This document shows, piece after piece, positions 23,126-34,645 of a stretch of DNA of 64,000 nucleotides. The DNA comes from Silene conica (Eukaryota > Streptophyta > Magnoliopsida > Caryophyllales > Caryophyllaceae), in contig CM055318.2 of NCBI GenBank assembly GCA_029255685.2, positions 10,979,001 to 11,043,000 of the forward strand, read 5' to 3'. The notes beneath the pieces were generated by a model. That model was not told the DNA's origin and made no database searches. It was given only the letters and a program-made list of their open reading frames with translations. The stretch's first letter is position 1; each line of letters starts with the position of its first letter. A program made the translations under genes and the position numbers.

Positions 23126-23418
23126 CTATCAGGTCACCCACTGAGTCGAGTCAATATAATTCCCGAGATATGTCGAATCGATTCAGGTCGGGTCCTAGTG
23201 GAAGGTTGGAACTAATAAGACCCGTTATAATTTATCAATTTACTTCACCTTCGTTACCGTTCTCCTAATTACCGCTTTCTATCGGATCGGCTTTCGGGAA
23301 GATCGGGTCTAGCCGGTCATATAACCTCGTTGAAAAACCGAAGAAAAAAAAGGGGCACGCCTAAAAAAAAATAAAAGAGCAAAGGTAGTTGAGTGACTAA
23401 CAGAAAAATAAGATCAGG

Positions 23419-26206
23419 ATGGCAATGAGCGCCACACCTTCAACACTATCACCACCCCAACACCACCACCACCACCGCCGCCACCTTCTTCTAACCCCTC
23501 TATCATCATCGCTTTCTCCACCGTCTTCCACCTCATTCACCTCACGTGCCACACACACTCTCTCTTCAACCACTATCCCTTATCCCCTCAGCGCCGCTAA
23601 ACCGAAACGAGGCCACTCAACCACTGCATACGGCTCACTAACTGCTCTCATTTTCGACTGCGATGGCGTTATTTTAGAATCCGAAGATTTACACCGTCAA
23701 GCTTACAATGACGCCTTTGCTTTCTTCAATGTGCGCTGTCCTGCTGATGTTGACGGGTCGCTTAATTGGGACGTTGAGTTTTATGATGTGCTTCAGAATC
23801 GTATTGGTGGTGGCAAGCCTAAAATGCGCTGGTACTATTTCCGTCTCAATTATTTATTTACATTTACGTCTTTTTGAATGCCTAAATAGTCTGAAGGACA
23901 TGTTTATAGTCTATTTCACTGATTGATTAGAAATCGATTGCAAGGTACTTCAAGGAGAATGGGTGGCCAACTTCAACTGTATTCGAGACGCCTCCCGAAA
24001 ATGATGCTGACAGGGCTAAGCTGATCGACGCCCTACAGGTTCTCTTGCTATCCCTGTCCCTTGTTTGTTAAGCTTGTTATTGTACCGTGCTTGCATCAGT
24101 TCAGCTGGTAATGTCGAATATAACGATCTTATTCAACGAGTCATGTCGAGATTGTACTGTATTAATCGCACTTATAGTTCTGCAGGACTGGAAAACCGAA
24201 AGGTACCAGGAAATTATCAAGTCTGGTTCTGTAAGTCTGTTTCTATTCTCATTCTTTTTCCCAGACTATTTCAATGTCACCTGCAAATCCAAAGTGTAAC
24301 TGTGAACTCTTGAATGCATCAGGTACAACCTAGACCAGGGGTTTTGCGATTGATGGATGAGGCAAAGGCTGCTGTAAGTTGAACTGCTTTTTTACTATGC
24401 AGTATGCATTTGCTGTTCCGATATTAGAATTTGTCAATGTAGGGAGTTCATGGGCTTAAAATAATCATATTCGCAGGGAAAAAAGCTAGCTGTTTGCTCG
24501 GCTGCAACCAAAAGTTCAGTTATACTCACTCTTGAGAGTCTGATCGGATTGGTAATGCTCGTTCTTTAACTACAGAATAGTTTTAGTTTCCACCCCGATG
24601 AATCCTGTATTGACTCATGTTTTCACTTCTTACAGGATCGTTTCCATGGTCTTGATTGCTTTCTTGCAGGTTTGTCAACAATTCGTTGTCAGTTTTTGTA
24701 GTCTGTCTGAAGTCTGAACTCTTTAAGAAGCTGTACATCTGTATATGCAACATCTTTGATTCTAGGGATTCATGTTTATGTCGCCAATGTTGCAGGGGAT
24801 GACGTCAAAGAAAAGAAACCTGATCCGTCAATTTACATCACTGCCGCTCAGGTAGATCTACAATCAAATGAAGAACTTACATTACATGTTCCATTCTTAA
24901 TCCAGAATTTCACAAAATTAGCACTGTGATTTCCCATTTGTTGCAGAGACTAGGGGTGTCGGAGAAAGACTGTCTGGTGGTCGAAGACAGTATCATCGGT
25001 CTACAGGTACGGCTGTACGCTTCATTTTAATGTAACGCCAACACAGTACACGTAGAGCTTTGAGGTTTCTTAATCAAACCCTTTTCTTTGGCCACCATGT
25101 GGTGCTATTTTGGTGACTGTTACCACGAAAGGAGTGTTTTCAACTGAACACCACAACTCCACGAGTACATTGTCTTCTGATTATTACCACCACATACGAT
25201 GTTACTCAAACACAGGTCGGAATATTAGTCATAGACTTGTATCGAAGTGTCACTCAGCTATTGTACTGAACACTCGCACTTTGTCCTCGAATGAAGTGTC
25301 CAAGTGGTTGAGTGTCGGATATGGTACACAAACTAATGAAATGTCGGATAACGTAGACCACCTGCACCCAGAAGTCTTGATGTATATTTACATTTAATTT
25401 TGTTAGACAAATAAACCTGTTTTTCCTATTACAGGCTGCAACAAAAGCTGGAATGTCTTGTTTGGTGACCTACACACCCTCCACTTCAAATCAGGTTAAT
25501 TATATTGCATACGCAGTTGCCTTTGCAACAAATTGCAACCATAATGAGCTCATTTCCTGCGTCTTCTTGACAGTTCATGCAGGAAAACTTCCAAATTTAC
25601 ATATGATAGTGTTGGGTCTATGCCTTGAATCTGTTAGTCGCCGCTTCAAACGACTATGCGGGGGTCTGGGGTTAGGGTTTTTGTCTGGGCCTTATTAGGT
25701 CAAATCTGTATTGTATTAGGTTAAGAGTACTATATAAACTCTTAACCTCTATCCTAGCAGTAATCATATCACAATATACCGTTCTGAATCTGTATTTTGA
25801 AAAATTCCTCACATTAATAAAACTCTCTCCCTTCCGCCTGTGGACGTAGCTAACACATCGTTAGTGAACCACGAACCACGTAAATCTGTGCGTATTGTTC
25901 TTTACTGTTTGTTTTTATCTTTCTCTGTGCTTCCGTTATAACAATAGAATTGCTAACCCAAATTTCTTAATTATCTTATAGGACTTTTCTGATGCAATTG
26001 CAATTTACCCTGACTTAAGTTCGATAAGGTATAATATACGCTTATGCGAATTATCTTTCTTCGAATGTGTTGTGTTTTTAACCACCCCTCTTTTGACGCG
26101 ACTGAATTATCTTTGTTTACACACCACTCATTGGCGCTTCATGTTCTTGTTATACAGATTGAGTGATTTGGAAATGGTGCTGGAAAATGTTGTTGTTGCT
26201 GGTTAG
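23419..26206 (+). CDS. Chloroplast HAD-superfamily (CbbY-like) phosphatase
   Basis: Eleven exons, all in frame with GT-AG borders: 23419-23831, 23945-24038, 24186-24230, 24323-24373, 24477-24551, 24636-24669, 24796-24851, 24947-25006, 25435-25494, 25982-26028, 26158-26206 (327 residues). Residues 1-70 are rich in Ser, Thr, Pro and His, a chloroplast transit peptide. HAD motif I is FDCDGVILESEDLHR with the nucleophile Asp80 and acid Asp82. A cap domain follows (DWKTERYQEIIKSGS), then motif II AVCSAATKSS, motif III lysine in KEKKPDPSIY and motif IV VVEDSIIGLQAA. The text closely follows Arabidopsis At4g39970; the related CbbY (At3g48420) dephosphorylates xylulose-1,5-bisphosphate, an inhibitor of Rubisco. 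The same substrate here is likely but not certain. Intron 9 is enlarged by a solo LTR. Confidence 0.93.
25610..25943 (+). mobile_element. Solo LTR, Copia type, in intron 9 of the HAD gene
   Basis: A 334-bp block starts TGTTGGGTCTATGCC and ends CCGTTATAACA, with ATAG directly flanking both sides. Inside are a TATA-type word (actatataaac), an AATAAAA signal and the common LTR tail word GTGGACGTAGCTAACACATC. No internal retrotransposon region is present, as expected after recombination between two LTRs. It is a fossil, probably of moderate age, in the sense orientation relative to the gene. Confidence 0.8.
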
Positions 26207-27106
26207 CTGTAGCTAAAGTGAGAGGAGTAAATGTACATGCATTGTCGGCCTTGTCGATTTGCTCCACACATTTCTGTTGTGCCTTGTAGAGTTATTGTTG
26301 TATCAAACATCCATTCATTTTGACTCAACTCCCTGTTCTTCCCTCATACTGGGTTCAGTTGTGTACAATATATACACAGAATCAGAGTTTATAATGCATT
26401 CCATTATTTGATCAATATGGTTACTTGGCTGCAGATACTCTTATGTTGTTTCGAGTTTTCAGCTTTGAAGTCATACCTTTGTCCACAAGTCCCACAAGTC
26501 CCACGAGTCCACGACTACTCAGGAGTCGGGATATGATATCTAATCTGTACATGACCTTTTCTACGGAGTTAAGAAATACTTGCAGTGTCCAAACAGAGGG
26601 AATGTAGAGTGGCTGTATGCGTGGGTGACTGAGTTCCAGGAACTACAGTGACTTGTTCTTCTCATAACACGCGCTACACACGTAAAACACATGCCCTAAC
26701 CTTTCGCAATAACTTCTGCTCGTCAGTCGTCCCTTACCATTATGCACCTCTTTCGACATTCCAGCACACAGTGGCATGCGTATTATTCAAACATAAAACA
26801 TTTTATTTGACAATACAAACATAAACATTTGTGTATACGATATGTAGCCTGTAGGACCGTTAAGTTATTCAACTTGATCCCGAGGTAAAGCATAAACATA
26901 AAAGCAGTAGGTTATTAATCTGAATCCCGAAATTCATACACCGACGTGCAATAAGATTCAAGGGATTCATCAAAGTAGATGAAATAACAAATATTCATTT
27001 ACAGAAATATAGATTACTGCCAGAAATTTTTCATAAGATAGTAGATACAAGGTTCATTAATATACAGAGTGTGTATACAACCATAAATCTGAGAATCTAA
27101 CCAACA
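26207..27106. other. 3' flank of the HAD gene and left part of a duplicated block
   Basis: Starts with the 3' UTR of the phosphatase gene. From about 26750 the sequence matches 29262 onward (see the repeat entries) and leads into the first tRNA-Met. The small frame at 26425 has no family resemblance. Confidence 0.5.
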
Positions 27107-27212
27107 GGGGTGGTGGCGCAGTTGGCTAGCGCGTAGGTCTCATAGCTTCTGAGTAATCCTGAGGTCGAGAGTTCGAGCCTCTCTCACCCCATTTCTTTTT
27201 AATTCACTCACT
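26750..27212 (+). repeat. Duplicated tRNA-Met block, copy 1
   Basis: From 'ttcgacattccagcac' to 'catttctttttaattca' this block matches 29262-30455, at roughly 90% by eye, including the whole tRNA gene, which is identical. Copy 2 differs mainly by a 721-bp insertion at 29485-30205. The two copies lie in the same orientation about 2.5 kb apart. Confidence 0.85.
27107..27191 (+). tRNA. tRNA-Met (CAT), elongator, with intron, copy 1
   Basis: The 85-nt sequence starts GGGGTGGTGGCGCAGTTGG and ends CTCTCACCCCA. The 5' GGGGTGG pairs with TCACCCC, and the D-arm (GCGCAGTTGGCTAGCGC) and T-arm (GAGAGTTCGAGCCTCTC) are complete. The anticodon CAT is at 27141-27143 and an intron of about 11 nt follows it, as in plant elongator tRNA-Met genes. 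The internal A and B boxes are intact. A short T tract follows (TTTCTTTTT). Confidence 0.97.
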
Positions 27213-27269
27213 TACAGAAATGAGCATACAGGATTTGTGGACAACCGTATGTATTATGCACAAGCATCT

Positions 27270-28568
27270 TATCTATTGATTTAGAAGGCTCAATTTTTCA
27301 AACCGACGTGCGGGTTAAGACAGGGCGACCCTTTATCTCTATATCTCTTTGTCATGTTCTTTCGACAGCAGGCGGAAAGAAACCATTTGATCAACGGTAT
27401 AAAAATCTCAAAGAACAGTATGCCTACATCTCATCTTTTGATGACTCTCTTTTCTTTCTTAAAGTCAATAAGGAATCTATAGACAATTTCAATCGTATTA
27501 TCTTGCAATACTGTCATGCTTCGGGACAAGTTATCAAAAAGGATAAGTCCACTTTCTATCTTAGTTCAAAGTATCGACATATCGGCGGATTTCGGAAAAT
27601 ATCTAGGAGTGAATCATAAAATGGGGAACAACAAAAAATACTTCGATTTCATGATTCAAAAAGTTAGGAATCGACTCTGCTCTTGGCATGGAACCTTTTT
27701 ATCTGCGACAGGAAGGCTATGCCTAATTAATCCTGTTCTATCTGCTATTTTTTGTTTCCTTCTATCGGTATTCAAAATACCGGTAAGTGTGTCGTCAAAG
27801 ATTGATTCTTTGATCACACATTTCTGGTGGGCAGGACAGAAAATTGGGAAAACTATTCACTGGTGTAGTAAGAAATATTTTGCCCAAGTCAAAGGGATGG
27901 GTGACCTCGATATTAGGAATACATCATGTCTTAATCAAGCTTTGTTAGCTAGAAACTCTTGGCGTATTATGTCTGATAACAACTCCTTGATCAGTAATGT
28001 ACTAGAGCCTAAATATGGTATCAAAGGTAGCAATAATCGAAGGAAGGGACTAAAGAATAATAACAGCTCTTCTTGGGGAGGACGGGGCATTGTCTGGGGA
28101 TGGAAGCTTCTCAAGGAAAATTTAGGATGCCGATCAGGATACAACTCAGAGTTGGATGCTATCAAATACAGTTGGGTTTCCGGTTTTAAACCTCTCCTCT
28201 TTCATGATGGACTGTTATCTTCTGAACCATAAAAATGGGAGTCTGGGTAGACAGGGTTCCAAAGAAAAAATTGGAGGAACTTCCTAGTTTACAACCAAGT
28301 CAAGAAAATCAAGAGGATCCAAATCCTCTATTTTTGTTAGGAGCAAACGAAGCATTAATTACCGGTGTTCCATGTTTTTCTCCAAGTTGGATGGGGAGGA
28401 ATAACGGCCTGTAAAGGCGTCTGCCAAGCATGGCGTTAATGGATTGAATGATGAGGTTTCTGGCAGAAGAAACCTTGGAAAAAAGCAGTTGATATCCTCA
28501 TCAGAAGTTCAGCGTTCAGAGACTCAGCAGGAGACCTCCAATCACTGACTGCTGGCCGTTGGGGGTAT
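27270..28568 (+). mobile_element. Degraded LINE (L1-type) reverse transcriptase fragment
   Basis: One frame at 27303 reads CGLRQGDPLSLYLFVMFF, the conserved RT motif before the active site; later frames give FDDSLFF-like text, HASGQVIKKDKS, FGKYLGVNHKMG, SWHGTFLSATGRLCLINPVLS, VFKIPVSVSSKIDSLITHFWWAGQ and IHWCSKKYF. The order matches plant L1 LINEs after the RT palm, up to the start of the linker region. At least two frameshifts break it, both ends are missing, and it sits between the two tRNA-Met copies. It resembles the LINE at 50266 (also FKIPISV and HFWWAG), so it is likely an older relative. Confidence 0.85.
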
Positions 28569-29260
28569 TTGTTAGCACTAAAAATTAACAGCCCAAAATA
28601 TTTATTATCTTCAGGGTTAGTAGGCCTATAAGAGAAGGGTTGTTAATTAGGCCATCATAAGAAAAGACGTACAAAAGTAAAGGTCAGACCCAAGAAGAGT
28701 CTCGAGGGAGTCAAGCCCAAGCAGGATCCAGCGAAATAAAAGTCCAGCGATCGAGGAAGGGATGAAGCCCACTAAGTTAGCGGTTATAGGATGAGTTGCC
28801 TATATAAGAAGACTTCCTCCCACCGAGCAAAGGACAACTCAACATCAAATCAAACAATCAAACAACGTAGTTTTATCTTAGGACCTTAGTGTAGTTTAGT
28901 TTAGGCGTAGCTGTAGAAGTAGCAAGACGGTGCTTATCGATCATGGAGGTATTTCGTCATCTATCTCTTAGATTGTAATTTAGCTTTATCAACCACAACA
29001 ATTACTTGCGAAAATTTGGTTTGTGTTGTTGTTGATGGTATTTCATGGTATATTAGTATCATTTGTATTTTATGTGTTTTACATTCGGTTATTTAAATCA
29101 TTCAACCCGAAAGTGTTAAATTACAATTTAAGCACTAACTAGATTGCATATTTACAACCGTGACTCAAACCCTTACATTTAAGGGTAACTCACAAAGTAT
29201 AGGAGGGTATTTGCGACTCCACAATACCTAGAGTACTTAGCTTGTTTCCGAACAAACAAC
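28569..29260 (+). other. Possible LTR-like or promoter-bearing insertion
   Basis: Sequence beginning TGTTAGCACTAAAAATTAAC interrupts the LINE fragment. It contains a TATA-like word (gcctatataagaag, about 28800) followed by a leader-like CAA-rich tract, as in LTR promoters, and reaches the duplicated block near 29262. I found no clean matching end or target duplication, so the family and right border are uncertain. Treat it as a weak LTR-type fossil candidate. Confidence 0.35.
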
Positions 29261-29484
29261 TTCTTTCGATATTCCAGCACATGGTGGCATGTCATATTAT
29301 TCAAACAAAAACATTTTATTTGACAATGCAAACATAAACATTTGTGTATACATATGTATCATGTAGGACGTTTAGTTATTCAACTTGATCCAGAGATAAA
29401 GCATAAACATAAAGGCAGTAGATTATTATTCTGAATCCCAAAATTCATACACCGACGTGCAATAAAATTCAAAGGATCCATCAA

Positions 29485-30205
29485 CGGAATTACTTTTTCA
29501 CATACGGACTTTACTCTTTCACATACACTTTTTCATTAATTTTCTACCTGATACCCTTTTTTCTCTAAACCTAGATAAATAAAGTTTTATATGTACCTTC
29601 TCCCCTAAATTCAAATCTGATTATTCTATTTAAATAACGAATTATAATTCCCCAATTAACGAATTAATTTTATTGTTGAACAATTATTAATTTGTTTTGT
29701 AAAAATTGTTAGGGTTTATCAATTATTATCAATTAGGGTTTATAGTTCGTGGAAGGCGGAAGGTGCGGTGGTTAGAGTGGTGACTGGGCATTGCACGGTG
29801 GTTAGAGAGGGGTGTGTAACGAGGTTTGTTTACATTTATTAATAATTGTCGTGCGTATGATAATCAAACACTACTTGGCAAAGTGGAATCAAAAAAGTCA
29901 GAATGCATTTTCACATTATAAAATCAAACTATTCCCATAATATTGAGAGTGTTATTAAAGAAAAAATAGTCAATTGAAAAGCACGAATAAAATGAATAGC
30001 TGTGTAATGGTCATTGAAATCGATAGGTGGACAAGGGTAGTAGTAGAAGGGAGACGTCGAGATAGGCCGGAGCACGGGTCGTGACGGTCGTCAAAGAGGG
30101 TTGTCGATGGAGATGAAGGGAAGGAAAGAGGAAAAAAATGATAAGGGTATAATTGTAAAAAACGTATGTGAAAAAGTAAAATCCGTATGTGAAAAAGCAC
30201 GACCC
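29485..30205. mobile_element. Non-autonomous TIR element inserted in the tRNA block
   Basis: Present only in copy 2 of the duplicated block, so it arrived after duplication. The flanks read TCCATCAA on the left and TTCATCAA on the right, an 8-bp duplication with one change (the empty site in copy 1 is TTCATCAA). Both ends carry CTTTTTCACATACGGA and a second TTTCACATAC word in inverted orientation, giving an imperfect TIR. The interior holds no recognisable transposase. An 8-bp duplication suggests hAT, but a 9-bp Mutator-type reading is possible. Confidence 0.75.
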
Positions 30206-30349
30206 TTCATCAAAGTAGATGAAACAACAAATATTCATTTACAGAAATAAAGATTATTGCCAAAAATCTTTCACTTTTACGAGGGTTTTAATATATTAAG
30301 TTTTTACAAAGTGTGTTTAAAATGATAAAATGTGAGACTCAAATCAACA

Positions 30350-30434
30350 GGGGTGGTGGCGCAGTTGGCTAGCGCGTAGGTCTCATAGCTTCTGAGTAAT
30401 CCTGAGGTCGAGAGTTCGAGCCTCTCTCACCCCA
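30350..30434 (+). tRNA. tRNA-Met (CAT), elongator, with intron, copy 2
   Basis: Identical to the copy at 27107 over all 85 nt, including the intron and the T-rich end. It lies in the second duplicated block. Acceptor stem, arms and both internal promoter boxes are intact, so it should be functional. Confidence 0.97.
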
Positions 30435-30455
30435 TTTCTTTTTAATTCATGCAAT

Positions 30456-32220
30456 AAAGTACAATGAAGTTTAACCCAAAAACTTTAAAGACACCTTCAC
30501 GACTTTTTGTTTCCCTAAAGTTTAAATAGAGTTAAAGAAAATATTCTACCTTCATTTAAATTTACCTTTTGACACAATTCATAAGTGTAACGAACATTAA
30601 TTAGTTGTACTTCGTAATATATAATTAAGAGGATTATATTCATCTATGTTTACCATAAGAATATTAAACTTTTTTTTTGCAATGTGAAATTAATGATATT
30701 AACGTTGCAATATGTGCATTATCATGTTGGAAAAAACAAATGTCATATTTAGCAAATGGAGGGCGTATCACGTATTCACGTATGTCATTTTATATATGGA
30801 AAGGAAAAAAACGGAGAAAAAGAGTACACTAACATTAGATCTCGCAAACACATCATATTGTGACGTGTATCATGTTGAGTTCGTGCTCCTGTCACCTTTA
30901 AGTGAATCTCGCAACTCGACCAATTACAAAATTAAAAAGAAACTAATTTGTCATGACCTACCCTAACCAATCCTTTCTATGACCCATTTCAACTTCTTCA
31001 ACCGATTTATTTTAATCAATTTATTTTCAACCTATTTAATCTGCGTAATTGGTGAGATGCATTAACTCAACTAAGCTATATAACTCATTAAACATAAAAA
31101 TGATAAATGTTAATTCTAGTTTTAAGTAGGTTAACTAGTTTTGTGACCCGTGACATTCACGGGTTTATATGTTTTATTATTGTTATTTTATCGTATTGTT
31201 AAGATTTGTTCGAGCAATTAGTTTATCCATTTAAAAATATATAGCTTTGATTTTTGAAATACTTAAAAGTCATTTAATTAAGTCATAATGTTTGATTATT
31301 ATTCTTTTTTTAAAATGATAAATTATCTAGTGTAAAAAGCGTAAAACATACTTTTTAATTAAATTAGATGCCTTTTTCTCAATATTTTATTTCTTATAAA
31401 TCATATTTTTTAGTAATAGCATAGTTATAAAGTTTAATAAATGCTAGTCTTAATATATCATCTATATCAATTTGTCAAAAATCCTAAATTTTAATTGTTA
31501 CAAAAATGATAAAATAAGTTAAATAGTAACCTACTACAAATGGTGAAAGAAACCAAAAAGTCATCCTATTAAATAAAAGAAATAAAAGTTAAATAAATAT
31601 TTAGTTAATAATCAGATTTAGGAGAGGAAAATAAATAGTTTGTATTAATTTATTTTTGTTTTCGCAACTAACATTTTTTAATTTTAATTTTTTATTTATA
31701 ATAAGCACGTGACACGTGATTTTAGATATGACTTTATTATTTTTAATAACACATGACATAGTAAGATACTTAGTATTGTCTTTTTAACATCGATGCTCAA
31801 AAGTGATGAACTTTGATTGATATTTATGTCTATCTTAAATTTGAGAATAAGAATAATAGAAAAAAATGCTCAAAAGTCATAAAACGTATCCTCAATTGTT
31901 TATAGTTTTTTGATAGAGGCAAAATTTGTAAGCAATAATTTTTCTTATCAACATCGTCAATAGAATTGTATATGTCACTAATATGTCTTATCTATCTATT
32001 CACATGAGTTAAGTGGGTTAAGGTTTTAAATTAACTATATAGTTTTTTTTTTTTTTTTTTATGTAAGTTCCATTGTTTGGTTATGAAATATTCATCACAT
32101 CAAACTTCATCGTACGCATTTGTTTTGTTCAAATTTAAAGGCTATCGAGATTTGTGGCAATAATAAGATAGTTAGTATTGTCATTTTATAATATTGTATA
32201 AATCAATAGATAACTCAGTT
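30456..32220. other. AT-rich intergenic region with a Helitron-type 3' end
   Basis: No gene is supported. At 31135-31160 the minus strand reads a CCCGTGAATGTCACGGG hairpin followed by TCACAAAACTAG and T, which fits the 3' end of a Helitron. Its 5' end (a TC start with TACTATTAAAA-like text) could not be placed to the right. A run of 18 or more T lies at about 32043. Confidence 0.45.
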
Positions 32221-32236
32221 GATATTTTACAATATA

Positions 32237-33650
32237 TGTCATCTATCATGATTATACTCAGAACTTTTGCTACTTTTACTCAAGCTTCTGGGTTACATAT
32301 GAGCAAAAGTAAGACTAATGTCTACTTTAATGGAGTACCACAAGGGGTCAAACAGGATGTGATGCAAGTTTCAGGATGTGTGGAGGGTTCTCTGCCTTTC
32401 AAGTATCTAGGTGTGCCTATCAAAACTACTAAATTATCCTTGAAAGACTGCCAACCCATTATTGATAAGCTTCTTAACAGGATAAGGGGATTAGGGACTC
32501 GAAAACTGTCATATGCTGGCAGATTGGTGCTGGTTAAGTCAGTCCTGAAAACATTACAATCATACTGGGCATCTGTATTTCTACTTCCTAAAGCTTTAAT
32601 TCACAAAATAGAGTCAGTATCCAGGAATTATTTATGGGATGGCACTACTGAATACATGAGAGCCCCCCAGTGGCCTGGAGCAAGTTGTATACTAACCAGA
32701 GGGAAGGAGGTTTGGGGTTGAAAATGATGGCATCTGGAATAAGGCTACCATAGGAAAGCTTGTCTGGTGGGTGTTCTGTCACCCCACAAAGCTCTGGGTT
32801 CAATGGATCCAGACTAATTACCTCAAGGGAGTCACCTGGCTGGACTACCAACCTCCAAAAGATATCAGTTGGACTTGGTCCAAAATTTGTAAGATAAAGG
32901 ATGCTTTCAAGAATGAATATATAAGCAATGAATGGCAAAATATACCAGGTAAAACAATACTCTATTCAGAAGGGATATACCAAACTTGCTCTATCCCATC
33001 AACAGGTCCAATGGCACATTTATGTTTGGAATAAATGGACCATACCCAAACATGCTTTCATCACATGGATACACTACCATACAGGGCTGCTTACCAGGGA
33101 TAAGCTGCTGCAATGGGGCGTGGCTGCAGACTCCTCTTGCTGTATATGTGCCCAAGCCACTGAAACTGACACTCATTTGTTCTTTAGCTGTCCCTATTCT
33201 AGCCAGATTATGGACCATCTTTCTCAATGGACATGCATCAAGATCCCTATAGAAAACTACACTGATTGGAGACAGACAAAGAGATTCTCCAGGCTCAAAG
33301 GGGGGATCATGGATAGCATTCTAAATGCTTCTATTTACTATGTATGGCATCAACGAAATCAAAGCAGGTTGGAAGGAGTTCTATATACACCCCAGAAATG
33401 TGCCCAGCTCATAAGACAAAATATAATTCTTAGCATTGATCAGAAGTTGAAGGGCGAACTTACCAGGAAAGACAGACGATGGCTTGATCTTCTCAGGAGA
33501 CAATAAGGCTGCTTGCTTAGATAGGTTGGCAGAAATGGTTATTGAGGTTGTTTTAATCGTTTTGTTGTAAGTCCTTCTAGGACAAAAACTATGATGTTAT
33601 GGTTCTTACATGATTCTAATATATCTTTTTTTACATTTCCCCAAAAAAAA
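32237..33650 (+). mobile_element. 5'-truncated LINE with zf-RVT domain
   Basis: Flanked by a perfect 16-bp target duplication GATATTTTACAATATA (32221-32236 and 33651-33666) with a short A tail before the right copy, so both borders are exact. The insert starts inside the reverse transcriptase just after the active site (FTQASGLHMSKSKTNVYFNGV, then FKYLGVPIKTTKLS and SYAGRLVLVKSVL). It continues through WTIPKHAFITWIHYHTGLLTRDKLLQWG and CCICAQATETDTHLFFSC, the C-terminal zinc-finger (zf-RVT) block, to a stop at 33506. The frame changes once near 32710 and again near 32950. It lacks a RNase H domain, unlike the other LINEs here. Confidence 0.92.
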
Positions 33651-34533
33651 GATATTTTACAATATAATATAAATAAATGAAGAATCTAGTAATCAATATA
33701 GATGAATTATGTATTAACCAATATAAAAATGTCATGTGAATTTAAATTAAATGCTTTAAGTAACCTTTTAACTATATTGTAAGTATAAATATTAATAATA
33801 ATGTACATTTAGTCATTATTCATATCAATAAGAATTATTTTGTCCAACTTGTTAATACGATTGAGATCTTTGTAACTCCAATTTCATTCTATGAGAGCTA
33901 TTTTTCAAATGGAGAATGATGAATAAAAAGATAACACATACAAAATAAAACATACATTTTAAAGTCTATGAAATACTAATTTTTTTTTATGAAACTTAAA
34001 ATAATTAATCATTGACATTCATGTTGTCAATCTTGTAGTTAGTTTATAATATAAAATTGAGGGAAATATATGAGAGTATTTGTTTAAGCAATTATAGTAT
34101 TCTCTTCTTCATATTGTTCTCTTTCTCCAATGAAGCATCCTAAAAAAAAATCCACTGAACAATTAATAACAAACAAAACGGTTGAATTTGATTTGTTTAA
34201 TATTACATTATAATTATTTAATTTAATTTTTTCCTTAAATAATTATATAAATATGACATTGAATAATAAAAATATAAGTATATTTACCTTTAAAGAGCAC
34301 AACTCCACAAATCTTGATAGCTCCTAAATAACAACAAAACAACGTATATTATTTACGTCATAACCAATAGAACTTTAACAAAAAAACAATGATAAGAAAT
34401 ATTATTTACACATACAATTCTCTCGGTGATGAGGTAAACAAAATATTGGCTTGAATTTTGGCTTACAAATGTTGTCTTCCATCAAATATTTATAGCCAAT
34501 TGATGATGCATTTTATGACTTTTGGACGACTTA

Positions 34534-34645
<112 letters not shown>

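Larger units (their letters stand above)
29262..30455 (+). repeat. Duplicated tRNA-Met block, copy 2
   Basis: Second copy of the 26750-27212 block, split by an insertion at 29485-30205. The left part (29262-29484) and right part (30206-30455) align with copy 1 on either side of 'TTCATCAA'. The identical tRNA contrasts with the slightly diverged flanks. Confidence 0.85.
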
